Assembly (NCBI GenBank): GCA_019914945.1
Contig: CM034100.1
Span: forward strand, 9,683,096-9,747,095
DNA from: Typha latifolia
Taxonomy: Eukaryota > Streptophyta > Magnoliopsida > Poales > Typhaceae
DNA: 64,000 nucleotides
Reading direction: 5' to 3'
Shown piece by piece: positions 43,755-56,440 of the stretch (the stretch's first letter is position 1; every line of letters begins with the position of its first letter). Both the position numbers and the translations under genes were made by a program. The notes below the pieces were generated by a model. It saw nothing but the letters and a program-made list of their open reading frames with translations. It was not told where the DNA came from and did not search any database.

Positions 43755-46264
43755 CTCTCAAATATGACATACGATGCATGCCGATCATGACCATATTATG
43801 ATATCAAATGCAACCATATATGATGTATATTAATCACTCGATAATCAGATAATCAGATGATAATAAAATCATATGCATTTCTCAATATCTCAGTCATCAA
43901 TGTTAGCTCGATATATCATCATCATACTATGCTACTATGCATAGTCAACACTCGGTACCCGGTCTCAACATCATGTCCGAAAGCTCAGAGCATACTCTGC
44001 CACTCGCAAGGAGTATCTCAAATATAATCACATACCCTGCCACCTGCTAGGGTATCAACATCCATCCAAACCAGGCACCCTTCTAGCTAATAGAACTCTC
44101 ATGAGGAGAACTCACCACATATGCCCTAGTGAACAGCATGTGTCCGAATGTCTGCTACGCACACAGACTAACAACCTCGAACATAAGACCAACAGGATTG
44201 CGACTATGTCGAACGATCAATCATCCACTAAGCATGTCCTAACCCTCGCACCCACTCGGGTATCCTCACAATTTTAATCAACTATCTTATTAATCATATT
44301 TCATGCTTTTCTTCTAAATGATAGATCATATGCATATATCCAGTACGATAACAAGTCAATGCATAACAGGAATTTAGGTGGAACAGAAATTAAGAGAAAA
44401 ATAATGCAATGTAATCTCCAACCATGTAGTCAATACATGCATACGCATGCTAATCTATCACAACATGCATACTCATGCTAGGGATCAACTAGACATAAAA
44501 TTATAACAGTATAATCATCTCTTATCATCATACTCATATACAAGATCAGCTTAATTATATGCGTGATAAAAATATGCTCAATTATAATCATTTCTAAATA
44601 AAGTCATATAATCATGCTGGAGGCCAAAACATGCACATACATAATATATAACATAACCTAATTTGAGAAAGGCATATAGGGGATAAGACTACTCACATCT
44701 AATTAGAAGACTCGAACCATGTATCCCTCACATCTATTAATCAAACGTCAACTCATCGATAGGGTCCACGGGGTTTCAAAATAAGAGAGTTTGGGATCTG
44801 AAAATATTTAAGTAGTATAAAGTTAGTCGTTTATCTAATTAAAATTAATTCAAGTAAAATATAAATGTTTATTAGGTTTAGAATCACTTCTTTTTATTTT
44901 TGATTACATAACTAGATCTATATTATAGATACGATTCAAATACTATAATCATACTATTATCATAAAATGCTAATTATAGTATAAGGAGAAGAGGTATGTT
45001 TCCTTTTATATAAGAATATTTCTAAATATATAATTATAAAATAAAATAAAAGGCTAAATAACTATAAGTATAGACAAGGTCTAATTATAATTACTTTTAT
45101 AATTCATACTCTATCTTGATTAATTAGGGACTATGCGGTCTTTACTCGATAAAATAATAAATAAATAACTAAATAAGCCTAGTATTTATTTATTGCAGAA
45201 TAATAATATATAATAAATTATTAGAATTTCTTAAAATGTATCTCATAAGAATATTAGTATATAAATCTAATAATTATGATTTACAAATCTATCTATTAAT
45301 CTAATAAAGATATAAATAAATAATAAATATAAGTGTTACCTATATTTATACCTAATTAATCATTAATTAAACAAATTATAATTAATAATAATTATATTGA
45401 AGAATATATATTACTATTAAAATAATTAATGTCTAAATACTGTATTTGCATTAATTAAGAAAGAAATACCTAAATAAATAACATAAATAAAATAAAATAG
45501 AATAAATAAAATAAAATAGAACACTAGTGGTGCCACCAGCACTGCCTGCTATAGTGTTGGGCCGAGCCCAGCACCGTTCCGAAGGAGACGGAAAAGAAGC
45601 CGAGGAAGAAGAAGAAAGAAGAAAGAAAAGAGAAAAAAGAAGAAGAGGAGAAGGAGAAGGAAGGAGGGCGTGCTAGCTAGCTAGCTAGCGGCCGGCCTCT
45701 CATCGGCAGCTTGGCTCCGGCGAACCTGAGCTAAAGAGGAAGAGAGAGAGAGAATAAGAGAGAGAAGGAGAGAGAGCTCACTAGCGTTGGCAGTTCTAGG
45801 GGAGGTGGCGACGAGCCGGTGCCGGTAATGAGGAGAGAAAGAGAGTGTGAGAGAGAGTAGAGTGAGAGGGTGACCGAGAGAAAAAGAGAGAGAAGGCGGT
45901 GGGGACGTTGGCTTTGTGGTTGTTGCGCCGGCGGGCCCACCGTAGCTAGCTGGCCCGGCTTGTTTGGCCGGGTCGGTAGCTAGGGGTGCGTGGCACCCTC
46001 AGCTCGTGCCACCCAACATGTCTCGAGGCCGGCCACATTATGGCCAGCCACATCGTGCCATGCAATATTTTTATTTTTTATTTTTTTATTTTTATTTTTA
46101 TATTTTTATTTTTATTTTATATATTTTTTTATTTTTATTTTTTTATTTTATTTTTATTTTATTTTTTTATTTTTTATTTTTTTTTTATTTTTTATTTTTT
46201 ATTTTTTTTATTTTTATTTATATTTTTTATTTTTTTTTTATTTTTTTTTAAGAATAAGTTGTCA
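43755..46264 (-). mobile_element. Tekay-like LTR, reversed, right half of a split copy
   Basis: Continues from 40884. Contains reversed hairpin units at 43992-44016 and 44032-44055, the AT-rich block, a minus-strand TATATAAAAGG near 45005-45015, and a purine-rich block (45590-45900). It ends in AAGTTGTCA. No duplication matching its left flank (AAGAC) was found. Confidence 0.75.
46066..46250. repeat. (ATTTTT)n-like low-complexity tract
   Basis: About 185 bases made only of A and T with ATTTT/ATTTTTT units, just inside the terminus of the reversed LTR, where sister copies have only a short T run. A local expansion; the phenylalanine-rich frames across it are artefacts. Confidence 0.9.
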
Positions 46265-47506
46265 GGCGTAGGCCCTACTATATAATACTATAAAATATCC
46301 TCCGCCCCTAATGGTAGCTGCGGAGGTCTCGGGTACAAGTGAGACCTAGAAATCATTCCCTTTCAGGTCGTGCACGTGTGCAGGTGTCATGACAAGATAA
46401 TTAAGTCTAGCATAACAGGATAGTAAGCAAGGTTATATAAACATGCGGCACATCATATTAAATTAATAATCAATCATTTCAAGCAACATATTAATTAAAT
46501 AGGTTTTGCTAAAATGCAAGGATTAGCAGGTCATAATGCTCATGCTATCATTCATCACATCAAATAATAAATCAAGAGTGGATAGACCACTTGCCTAAAT
46601 TAGATAAAAGTCACTAACGATGAGTAGTCCCAACCTAATCACGGCCGGCCCCCGGTTGAGCACTGGTCACAGGAAACTCTGTGATAGGATCACTAAGTCA
46701 ACACTAAAATCTTAAAAATTTACTAGGGATAGAAAGAGAGGATAATTAGTATTAAATGATATAGATTATAATAAAGGGGAAATAAAACCAGCGAAGCGCA
46801 AAAAAGGGCCCAAAGCAGCTTGTCGGCTGGGCTTGGCGCAACCCGCAGCTAAATGATCAAGCTTGGGTTGGCCAGGCCTAGCCCAGCACGCTTGCCACGC
46901 TCGGGTTCGGCCTAACCCAGCCCGAGCCAAGAAGGGAGGCATCACCTCCCCTTCCCCTACCATGCCACCACCCCCACGAGGGGGGGAAGGGAGAGGATAA
47001 GGGTCGGCAGCCAACTATCACTGCCTTGCCGGGGAAGGAAGGGCGATGACGATGCGCAGCCTGAAGCACCGCGTCATCACCTCATTGAAAAGGAAATGAC
47101 GAGGATGAGGGAGAGGGCTTATCAATGAGGATGAGGACTACGCTAGCTCGGCCATGACAGTGATGATCACGGCGACGGTCAAAGTGGGAGAAAGAGGTGG
47201 AAGGGAAGAAAAGGATGCCCGAGCTCTCCTCGAGAGAAAAATAAATAGGAAGGGAGAGAAAGAGATAGAGAGAGAGAGGGAGGGAAGAGGAGAGACGGCC
47301 CTCTACCCGAGGCCGCCCCTTTTGCGCACGCCGACAGTGGTGTGTGTAAAGGGGAAGGGCTAGCCTGCCCTCCTCCCCTCACCTTGGCCTAATAAAGCAT
47401 CCCTTTGTCAGGCTTGGCCTACCGTGATGAGGGGGTGTGAGGGGGCACATGCCCCACCTCTTTTCTCCTTTTTTTTTCTTTTTTTTTTCTTTTTTTGGGT
47501 GTTACA
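46265..47506 (-). mobile_element. Divergent Tekay-like LTR, reversed, truncated
   Basis: Ends GGGTGTTACA at 47506, the reverse of a TGTAACACCC LTR start, preceded by a T/C homopolymer-rich stretch and a GA-rich block (47195-47290), the same order as the other reversed LTRs. The body sequence differs, so it is another subfamily. Left boundary uncertain. Confidence 0.55.
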
Positions 47507-49820
47507 AATGTAATTTTATTTTATTTTTTATAATTAACGGATGAATTATGCAAATGATAGATAGTTGGGTAGGTGCCAACCTAGTTGGGATGTGCTGATT
47601 ATATAGTGATGCAAAAAAAAAATCCTAATTTTGGTGTAACTATTTGTTTAATTATGAAAATATTTCTATTTTCTTATTTGTTTAACTATTTATTTTTTAT
47701 ATAACTACTTATTTATTTCGTTTATTTTATTTCCAATTTTTCATTTACTTTATTTATTTTTTGGTTAAGAGTTGTAGTGTACAAATTTGGGTGAATAATA
47801 ATAATGGCAAAATATAGGATGTTTTTTATAAACCTCAACTAAAATCAGCAGGATTAATATTTGGTTAGCCCTAACAAATTGTCATTTTGTGGCTGAACCC
47901 TTTTGATGAAGAGATACACGAAGCCATTTGGAAGAGAAAGAGATACCTCGGCTGGACCCATGCATGCTTAGAAAGCCGGTGGCGACGGGTCAAAAGTCGA
48001 GCTTGATACAGATCCAAACCGACACCATTGCTGTCGCCAAGGCCCTTAACCCCATCAAGACAAACCCTCAGAGATAAAAGAAGAAGGTCCAATATTTACT
48101 TCTTTTTGCTCTTTATTTTGCTTGGATAAAAAGGATTCTACGATGTTCTTTGTCTAATTGTATTTGTTATTCTTTCCTTTGAGATATGACTTTCCATTTT
48201 TCATGACCATCTCATGTATTATTTCTTGTTGATTATAATAGAAAATGATTCAATTATTTTGTTTTTATAATCCTTGATCAAGATTAAACTAAGCGAAAGG
48301 ATTGTCTGCAGCAGACCACAAAGAAATGAAATCTTCGACACTTGCTAATGTTTAGGAAATCATGCATAACTTTCTAGCTTGTTTTTAATCCCTATTTAGC
48401 TACAATTGGTTTTTGGGATACTGTGCTTTTGGGAGAGTATTGTTAACTGCACTTCATTATTTTTCTACACTTCTTCCGTTATTTCTTCATGGTGTTGTTT
48501 CAGTGTGTTTATTTTCTTCATGGTGTTGTTTATTTATTTTGGTGGCACAGCTTTGAAATATTATTGATCAAGATGCAATTTAACTAATTGACCAATATGC
48601 ATTAGATATTCCTGAATTATTTTGGTGTCTGAAGGAACTTACATGTTTTTGTATCCCAAGATCTAGGATACTAGATATTAATTAGGTTGATAATGCTTTT
48701 GAAACCATTGGATGTAGCCAAATTATGTAATATTCACCTTTTCTTTTATATAGGACATGTAATTTTATGATTATCTACTCACCGATGCCATTGTGAATTT
48801 TGTGATGTAAACAGTAGAAAGCAACATCTTATAAAATATTTCCATAAGCTGGTTTTGTACAGGTCTCTTAGCTTGAGTGTCATATGCTTGGTTCATCTCT
48901 CTTCGCTGATTATCTTATTGGTCTTCTGTAGTTCATGCACGTCGGCTTGCAGCTTTAAAGGCCCTTACTGCCTCCTCATCCAATTGTCACTTACTTTCCC
49001 ATATGATGTTTCTTTGTAGGATGAAGATTTACAAGTTTGGCTGAGAAGCATCCCCTGTTGCTCGCTAATTCTTAATTCTTATTGCTTGTATCATATGTTG
49101 CCAACTTCGTGGACGACATGATATTTTGTCCAATGTCATAGTAATTGGCATTTTAAAGGAGATGGTATCTACTTTTTGGTTGCAGATTTTAATTGATAGA
49201 TATTAATTGTTGTATACTTAAGTGCTGATTCTCCATTACTTCTTTTTGGTCAGTGTAGGTTCACCCTTCTATGTTCAAATCTTTTGCACCTCTTATATTA
49301 TGGCTAAACCCTCATTTTCCTCTTCGACATTTCTTAAGGAAAGAGCTAATCAAACTGACATTTGGTTAAAACAACTTTCTCAAAGTTACCCTAATGATAG
49401 AGTGTTAAAATGAGAATGATAATTATGGTATTATTCCATGAGGTTCTAAGTTTTTTAAGGTCCTGTTCACATCTAAAATAAAGAGGAATAGGAATAACAA
49501 AACTTAATTTGTTATTTCTAAAATGATGGTTATATTCTAGGAATAGCTATTCCTATGTTTACATGTATTGGTGTAATAATTATTTTTAATATGATATAAA
49601 GTGAATGAAATGATAGGAGAAATTATTATAATACCCTTCAATTTGATTTAAAATAGATTGATGGGATAAAGGGAGAGAAGCTTTATAATATTATAAGTAT
49701 GCAATGCATGTATGAATTATTGCATTATCATGCTTTATGCACCTGTCAGCACGTATTACTATAGTGGGAATGTACATATATATTGTGTGCTCGTACATAT
49801 GTAATGCATTATCTTTTGGT
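47507..49820. other. Low-copy-looking intergenic region, no gene recognised
   Basis: Not obviously repeated elsewhere in the window. The GC-richer patch 47880-48080 has a 37-codon open run ending at a stop (ATGQKSSLIQIQTDTIAVAK). Another short run near 48932-48985 reads ARRLAALKALTASSS. A 63-codon frame lies at 49222-49413. None matches a family I know. 49459-49590 (GTCCTGTTCACATC, then AATAGGAATAAC and AATAGCTATTCC) may be a small MITE, unproven. Confidence 0.35.
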
Positions 49821-51084
49821 AATTAACCGGGTTTATATTATAAATATATATTTATGATAACATTAACATGTTGTCATTATAAATTATATTCATTTACTAA
49901 AGACTAATTTCTAGTTATATATTAGGCATACAATAATTATTCTCCTTTGATATAAAACATAAAAGGATCAAATATACAATAATATAATTAAATATAAAAT
50001 TATATACTATATCTAATTACAATTCAATTAGTTTACAATTACTACTTTTACTTAACTAATTACTAATTATACATATAATAATAATTACCATTAATATAAA
50101 AATAATTATATGAGCTTAGCATTTTATTTTATAGAAAATAATATATAACAATAAGGTGCTAGAAATGCATTATATATATATATATATTTAAGTATACACG
50201 AACATTAATAGAAACTTATATAATTTAATTATTTTTAATAAAACCAAATATATTAATCTAATAATGATAATTAAGCTATAAATACCAAAATACTTATAAT
50301 TATAATTATTTATATTTGCTCTACTTATGCTTAGCTAATAATTATATTAGTGGGTATATATATCCTTAAACTAATTAATTGTTTATTTAAATTTAATGTA
50401 AATAAAATAAATAATTTAAAAGAAAAAGGAGAGAAGCTCTCTTTGTTACAATGCTGGGCCGAGTCTAGCTCTATCCTTGCTTAACTGCTGGGCTTAGCCC
50501 AGCATTATAGATAGCAGTAAAGAGAGAGGAGAACGAAGAGAGAAGGAAAGAAAGAAGACTAAGAAGAAAGAAGGAGAGGAGAAGAAAGAGAAAGAGAAGG
50601 AGAAGAAGGTGAAGGTGAAGGGAAGGAGGGAGAAAGGGGAGGGCGAATCCAGGTTGGGAGGAAGCATATCGACCGCTGCTGGGCGGATCCAAGTTGGGCG
50701 GGAGCATACCGACTGCTGCTGGCTAGCTAGCGACTAACCTCTCGACGGTGGCTCAACTTCGACGAGCTTGAAACCAATGGTAAGAAAGAAAGAGGGAGAG
50801 AGGGATGAGAAAGAGGAGAGGAGAGGAGAGAGAGAAAGAATAAGAGTGTTTGAGAGAGAGAACAAAAGAGTATGAGAGAGATATAGAGAGGGAGAGAGTG
50901 GCAGTGGGGAGGGAGAATGGCGGTGGTTGCGGTAGCGGCGGGGCCTATTGCACTAGTTGGCCCAACTAAGTTGGCTGAGCTGGCGGCTGGGGACACGTGG
51001 TGCCCTCGATGCATGCAAGCACTATGTTGGCATAATGCCGGCCACACTATGGCCATGCAATTTTTCTTGAGATAGGTTGTTACA
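49821..51084 (-). mobile_element. Tekay-like LTR, 5' part, reversed
   Basis: AT-rich block followed by a purine-rich block (50515-50890, with microsatellite GA) and the GC-rich end, finishing GGTTGTTACA at 51084. A 30-base GGCGGATCCAAGTTGGGCGG-like unit occurs twice near 50640 and 50685. Left boundary uncertain. Confidence 0.65.
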
Positions 51085-51480
51085 ACTAAACCACATAAAC
51101 ATAATAATTAAGATAATTAGACTAATCCATTGAGTCCAATGTTCCCTTAATATGATCCGATCTGATTCGTTCATATCAAATGATCTAAAACTTTCGTATT
51201 CAAGTATCTTTAGAAATGAACTCTATCTATAGTGAAACAAAGAACCAATTTGAGAAAGATACGAAGACTGGTTTAGCTAAGTCATGTTTATTTCTAATTC
51301 ATATTTCTCTCTTACGTAAGCCTTTAAGATAAGTATAGTTAAGTCATGTAAGCTCTTAAAGCAAGTTTAGTTAAGCTATGTAAGTCTTTAAAGCAAATCC
51401 AATTAAGTTATATAAGCCTTTAAGACAAATCGTAATTTGAGTCAATTTAGGATTATATATATATATATGTTATGTATGCA
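51085..51480. mobile_element. Reina-like LTR fragments in opposite orientations
   Basis: 51105-51180 is the reversed start of the Reina-like LTR; 51310-51450 is its AAGTC-repeat section in plus orientation. Between them is unassigned sequence with an ATATAT run at 51454-51472. Confidence 0.55.
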
Positions 51481-52370
51481 TTCATGAAGGATTAATTGAC
51501 TTTTGCCCTTGCTGCTCCCTACTATCTCCCCTGCCAACTTGGCCACTGACCTCAATCTCCCTCCATCTTCATCAATCACTATTGCCTCTCATGTTGGAAC
51601 AGTCTCATCTTGCTTCTAATCTCCCTTGTCTATCGATCCCCCTAGTCTCACTAAATAATCACTAAATATTCACTAAATTGGGGGTGATTGATTATTCTAA
51701 ATATTCTACAGTAAATAAAAATAATCACTAAATATTCTACAGTAAATAAAAAATTACAAAATTGGGGGTGATCGATTTATAACTTCCTAATCTACGTTTT
51801 TGGTATTTACGCCCTTTGCAGATTTCAACTGCAACTAGGACGAAAATATGCAAAATATGCGTTGAGATGGCGCACAGCTAGGGCTTGAATGAATAGGAAG
51901 AAAAATTATAGAGAGGAAGGGAAGGGATAGAAATCAATATTCATTTATAATAATCATTTTGGTTGCCATCCACACCTTAAGAGGCTAACCAAACAAGCCA
52001 AAAAAGACCAATAATAATCCTAGAAATAATGAATTCTGGTCGATCACGTTCGAACACAGAATTCTCGTTCTCTGCCGATGTGAACGTATGTAGGCATTCG
52101 CACGCGGACGTTCGAACGGGTCAAGTGTGTTCGAACGCATAAATTGCATTATCTGTCGATGCGAATGTATGTAGGCATTCACACGCGGACGTTCAAACGG
52201 ATCAAATGCGTTTGAACGCATAAATTGCATTCTTTGTCGATGCGAACGCCTGTAGACATTTGCAAGGGGTGTTCGAACGCGACCCTCCCATCTATGCCAT
52301 CTCCATCACTATTACCATCTACAAGTTGATCCTTTCTACCCTCTAAATTGCAATCACTGTAGGCCAGTTG
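51481..52370 (-). mobile_element. TTCGAACGC-rich LTR debris
   Basis: 51960-52290 is the reverse of the LTR seen at 32570-32737 (GGTTGCCATCCACACCTTAAG) with about seven TTCGAA-type motifs. Two degenerate tandem units of about 90 bases (ATTGCATT..GTCGATGCGAA) lie at 52080-52245. The left part is CT-rich, and 51660-51770 has direct repeats of AATATTCTACAGTAAATAAA. Confidence 0.55.
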
Positions 52371-53228
52371 TCAAATAAAAGGTAGCTCAGTCAAGGAAAC
52401 TACTATGACTCACTCCTATAAATTGGATCCGATCAGCCTTTTTTTAATGAGAGATTGAGTATATGTGCAATAATAGTCTGGATTGGATAAGAACTTCATG
52501 AAACTTGCCATCCTCTGTGAAGGTGAGCAGACCAGACCCAATCTTCTACTTGACATAGCGAACACTACATGCCAAGGAAAAATTAATCTGGTAGGGTGGA
52601 GGGATATATTATTCGTATTACTATTATGTTTGCTTTCAAGTTTATGTCATTTTGGAAGAGATTATCAATTGTGATTTATTACTTTGTAATAAGATTATTA
52701 TAATTTTTATCTTACAATATTTAGTTGTGGGGAATTTAAATTTAGTCTATTATCCAATTGAATTTCGATTGGGTCTAAGACCGACATAATTTAATAATAA
52801 ATGGCGTAGGTACGCACATTAAAATTTTCTTTCTATTTAAATTCTGATTCCGAGTACTAATCCAATAAAATTAAATAGATACGGATCTAATTGTCCACTT
52901 GGCGCATCAAACAAAAGCGTCACAGAGAAAATAATATCGTAGGCACCGCCAGGGCCAGGAGGGATGTAAAAGCACTTCTGAATCGTCGCGGATAAACTCT
53001 CTTACCAAAGAATTCCTGTTTAGTCGGGAAATAATACATCATAACAGGCGCCTCCCCGAAATTGAGCCAACGTGAGGGAGGGAGGGAAGGTAAAGTTTCA
53101 AGTTTGAGCAGAGCCCCCTCCCAAACCCTCCAAAGGCGCCACTTCGAAAACAACCCGAAGATATTTGAGCCCCCTTTCCCAAATCCATCATTGCCTCCTT
53201 TTCCTACCTTCTTTTGATCAGTCATAAT
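52371..53228. promoter_or_regulatory. 5' flank of the CDCA7-like gene
   Basis: Unique-looking AT-rich DNA becoming GC-richer after 52890. No clear TATA box. CTTGGCGC at 52897 and GGCGCCAC at 53134 are close to E2F-type sites. LTR debris ends about 850 bases before the start codon. Confidence 0.35.
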
Positions 53229-56200
53229 ATGGCCGTTACCCCGTGCTCTCCTACCAAAATGGTCGGCACTGACGAAGACAAGATTACCAAGAAGAGCCGC
53301 CTCTCCTCGCCCAGTAAACAGCAGCCTCAGGATCCAACCTCGGCGGAGCCTCGCAAGCGCACCAAAGATCCCGGCGTTCGGGTCGTGGGTGGTCGAATCT
53401 ATGATTCCGAGAATGGGAAGACTTGTCATCAGGTATCTGACTATGATTTAGAACAGAACCCATCTCGTGTTTTGTCGAAATCTTTGTTTTTTCTTTTCCA
53501 ATTTTGATCTTGGTTGGTTGAATCTGGTTTGTTTACAGTGCCGACAGAAGACGAGGGACTTCGCCGCCTTCTGTAAGCGGATGAAGGGGAACAAGATGTG
53601 CACAATAAAGTTCTGCCACAAGTGCCTCCTTAATAGGTTCTATATAAGTTTAACCCATTTTTTTTTTTCTCATCAATTTGACTTTATTTGGAAATATAGC
53701 TTAATGAACAGCGTCGGTGTAAAATGGATCAGGTATGGGGAGAAGGCGGAAGAGGTGGCATGTTTGGATAGCTGGAGTTGCCCCAAGTGCCGCGGGATTT
53801 GCAACTGCAGTTTTTGCATGTCAGTTGTCCAGATCACAGTGTGAACCAGTACATGATTAGGTGGAACTTACGTTTTGGTTTTTCGTTCTTGTAGGAAGAA
53901 GAGAGGCCAACAACCAACTGGAATACTTGTACATGCTGCCAAGGCTACTGGGTACTCTTCTGTTTATGAATTGTTGGATCATAAAGGGTTTGAAGTCTTA
54001 AATTTGATGAGAAATGCGAGTCAGAAGAATTCTCCTATTTCTAAAAAGGTATCGTTCATTTAATCTTTCCGCCTTTACTCATGCGGTTTGTGTTGTCCCT
54101 GATAACGAGTCTTTATTGGTTTTCAAAGGGCTTGGTTGCTCCAGAAAGGAGTTGTGACAAGGAGAACTACAATGTCGGCCAGACGGATGATAATTTATGT
54201 CAAAGGAAAGAAAAGCAGAAGGTCCTGAAAAAGATAAAGAAGGAAAGTGGTGTCAAGGATTCTACTGATTGCAACAGAACATATTTGGAAGAAGAGAAGG
54301 TGAACATGCTAGAAATAGACCTCAATGAAGTTCCAGCGAGTCCTAGTAAGAGAAAGAGGCTGCTCGGTGGTGACAAGTTACAAACTGAAAATGTTGATGA
54401 TAGTAAGGATGCCAAAGTGAAATCTTCTTCTTCCAATTCTGGTAAGCACTTTGATAGCAATGCAAATAAGAATGATGATAGTCATGAGTCAAATATTCTT
54501 GCCAACGGAAAGGTTGATGATGTCAATGGTAAACATTTGCCAAAGAAATGCAAGGCAAAGAAACATGCTATCAAACACCTTAGGGAACATGACAACAATG
54601 GCCCCATCCTACCTCAAGGAACTCGCTTAATGGAGGTTGCAGGTGTTGAGTTACTGCCTGAAGATGTTGGGCCAGCATTGCAGTTCTTGGAGTTCTGTAG
54701 AGCATTTTCCAAGGTATAAACTTACATTTGTCTTAGATTGCAGAATATGGGTATGTTAATTCAACAATATCTGTAACTGGATATAGTGGTGCATGTATGG
54801 TCAGCTTAGTTAAGATTTATTCCAGCCCAGGTGGGATATCACATGCTTCAAATTTCCTGTTGAAAAGCCTTCAAGATGTTTCGTGGACATCAAGCAAACC
54901 ATCTTTAAAACAATCTGGCTCGGAAATGAAGTTTCATCTGCTCAAAGGATCTAACCATGCAATTGTCATCTAAGCAATTAAAATATGCCATTTATACTCA
55001 AAGTGGATTCTACAGTGTTCTCCTTGACAACTTTCTGTGCTTAACAATGCCAACTAAATTTTGCTGCTGCCTCATTTTATGTGCTTGATAATAACAACTA
55101 ACTGTTGCTAATGCATTTTTTTATGTGCTTGAGAGGGATCACTTGGTTTGATGGTAAAGCTGGCCCCATGCATAGTTGCATCCATGAGTTCATGTATTTA
55201 AGTCATGGAAATGATTTGCTTAGTAATGAGGGTAAGATTGCATACATCTTTCCTCAACTTGTAATGGTGGGAGCCTCATGCAATAAGATGCCTTTAGGTG
55301 TTGATGATTTTGCTAGAGTTTGATGCATTGATGTGCCTAAACTTTAATGTCTATTAATTTAGGATGCAATCAGTCAAATGATCATCCTAATATCCACGTC
55401 TTGTTTCTTGATGACAACTAACACAGAGTTCCAAGCATCTGGTTTCGAGAGCAAGCTAGTTATTGATTTTCTATTCATTACATGATGCTCATTCATACTA
55501 CCTTACTTGCTTGCTTGGTTCATGATTTAGCAAGTGTACCATATTTCTTGTTTTCTTGTGACTAAGTTCGCATTTTTTAGGTTCTTCATATGAATAAAGG
55601 TCAAGCAGAATCTATTCTTCGAGAAATAGCAAGAGGACGTGGACGTCGGGGAACATATTCAGCAATTGTTCAATTCCATATTAATCTGTTGTCTATTATT
55701 TGGAAGGACCGGGGAGAACGGTGTGATACTTATTTTTCTTGAAGTCTCAGTCTGCTTATTTATTTGTTTGTCAGTTTAAATAGTGAGTTTTTACGTTTTA
55801 TCCTTATTATCTTGTTAGGCCTCTACCATACTCAGCAGGCAGTGGAGATGCATGGGTTGAAGCTCTTGGCAAATTTATCAGTGAATCACAATTTCTTTTG
55901 AAGGAACTGCCTCTGACTTGCTTTAACAAGGGGTTGGAGGGATACAACAACTTGGATCCATCTAGAAAACTTAGTGTTTTAAATTTTCTTTGCGATGAGA
56001 CCCTTTGTACTGAGTAAGTGGTTGTGATCATGTTTGTTTTAATATCCTTTTCATTCTTGTTGCTTTCATAATTCATAGAATCTCATATCCACTTTATCAG
56101 AAAAATGAGAAGTTGGATTGATGAAGAGAATATGAAATTAATAGAGGGAAGGAAGGTCGCCAAGGAAAAAGTTGTTCTTGCAAGAAGAAAGGTTTGTTGT

Positions 56201-56440
56201 TTAAGTTAGTGGTCATATAGACATGATGCTTATGGGTAAATAAGGTACTTCCTTTTCTTCTTATGTAGGAAAAGGATCTCAAAGAAAAGCTAAAGAATGA
56301 TATGGCCAAAGCCATGCTTTCTCTGCGAGAAGGAGCTGTTCTTACCATCTCTGAGCATGGGAATCTGATATCCAAAATAAGGGAAGAAACAGAGAGAGCT
56401 CATGTTGAGATGCTAGAAACATTGGAACTTTTGCCCAAGA
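53229..56440 (+). CDS. CDCA7-like: CDCA7-like protein: zf-4CXXC_R1 zinc finger plus DDT domain, nine exons, 3' end missing
   Basis: Exons: 53229-53432, 53539-53636, 53733-53819, 53895-54048, 54129-54713, 55581-55720, 55819-56013, 56101-56191, 56269-56440. All introns are GT-AG and phases agree, giving about 575 codons. Residues 66-165 form the zf-4CXXC_R1 domain: CHQCRQKTRDF, FCHKCLLNRYGE, WSCPKCRGICNCSFC, then TGILVHAAKATGYSSVYELL. Residues 182-360 are lysine/serine-rich and probably disordered, with basic KKCKAKKHAIKH. Residues about 355-488 are a DDT domain (LLPEDVGPALQFLEFC, KGQAESILREIARGR, LNFLCDE), followed by a charged helical stretch. In animals CDCA7 recruits the HELLS remodeller to maintain DNA methylation; a nuclear DNA-binding role here is inference. 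Start is the first in-frame ATG. Plant relatives carry a further C-terminal block, not found here; the last donor (56441) is phase 1. Confidence 0.85.
53539..54048 (+). other. zf-4CXXC_R1 domain exons 2-4
   Basis: Three short exons carry the cysteine core. The intron after AATAG (53637) must end at 53732 for the conserved RYGE to form across the junction. Likewise the intron at 53820 splits the Met codon before KKRGQQPTG. Counting CHQC (its first Cys from exon 1), FC, MC, FCHKC, AC, SCPKC and ICNCSFC, all the cysteines expected of the family are present. Confidence 0.85.

Noticed and set aside
40116..46264. Target duplication for the reversed Tekay-like LTR
   Set aside because: Flanks AAGAC and GGCGT do not match, so a clean insertion could not be shown.
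45964..46285. Phenylalanine-rich frames of about 95 codons
   Set aside because: Produced by the ATTTTT tract; three overlapping frames are open at once.
52920..53429. 169-codon minus-strand frame
   Set aside because: It runs antisense to exon 1 and the 5' flank of the CDCA7-like gene and has no recognisable domain.
54200..54460. 86-codon minus-strand frame
   Set aside because: Shadow of exon 5 of the CDCA7-like gene.
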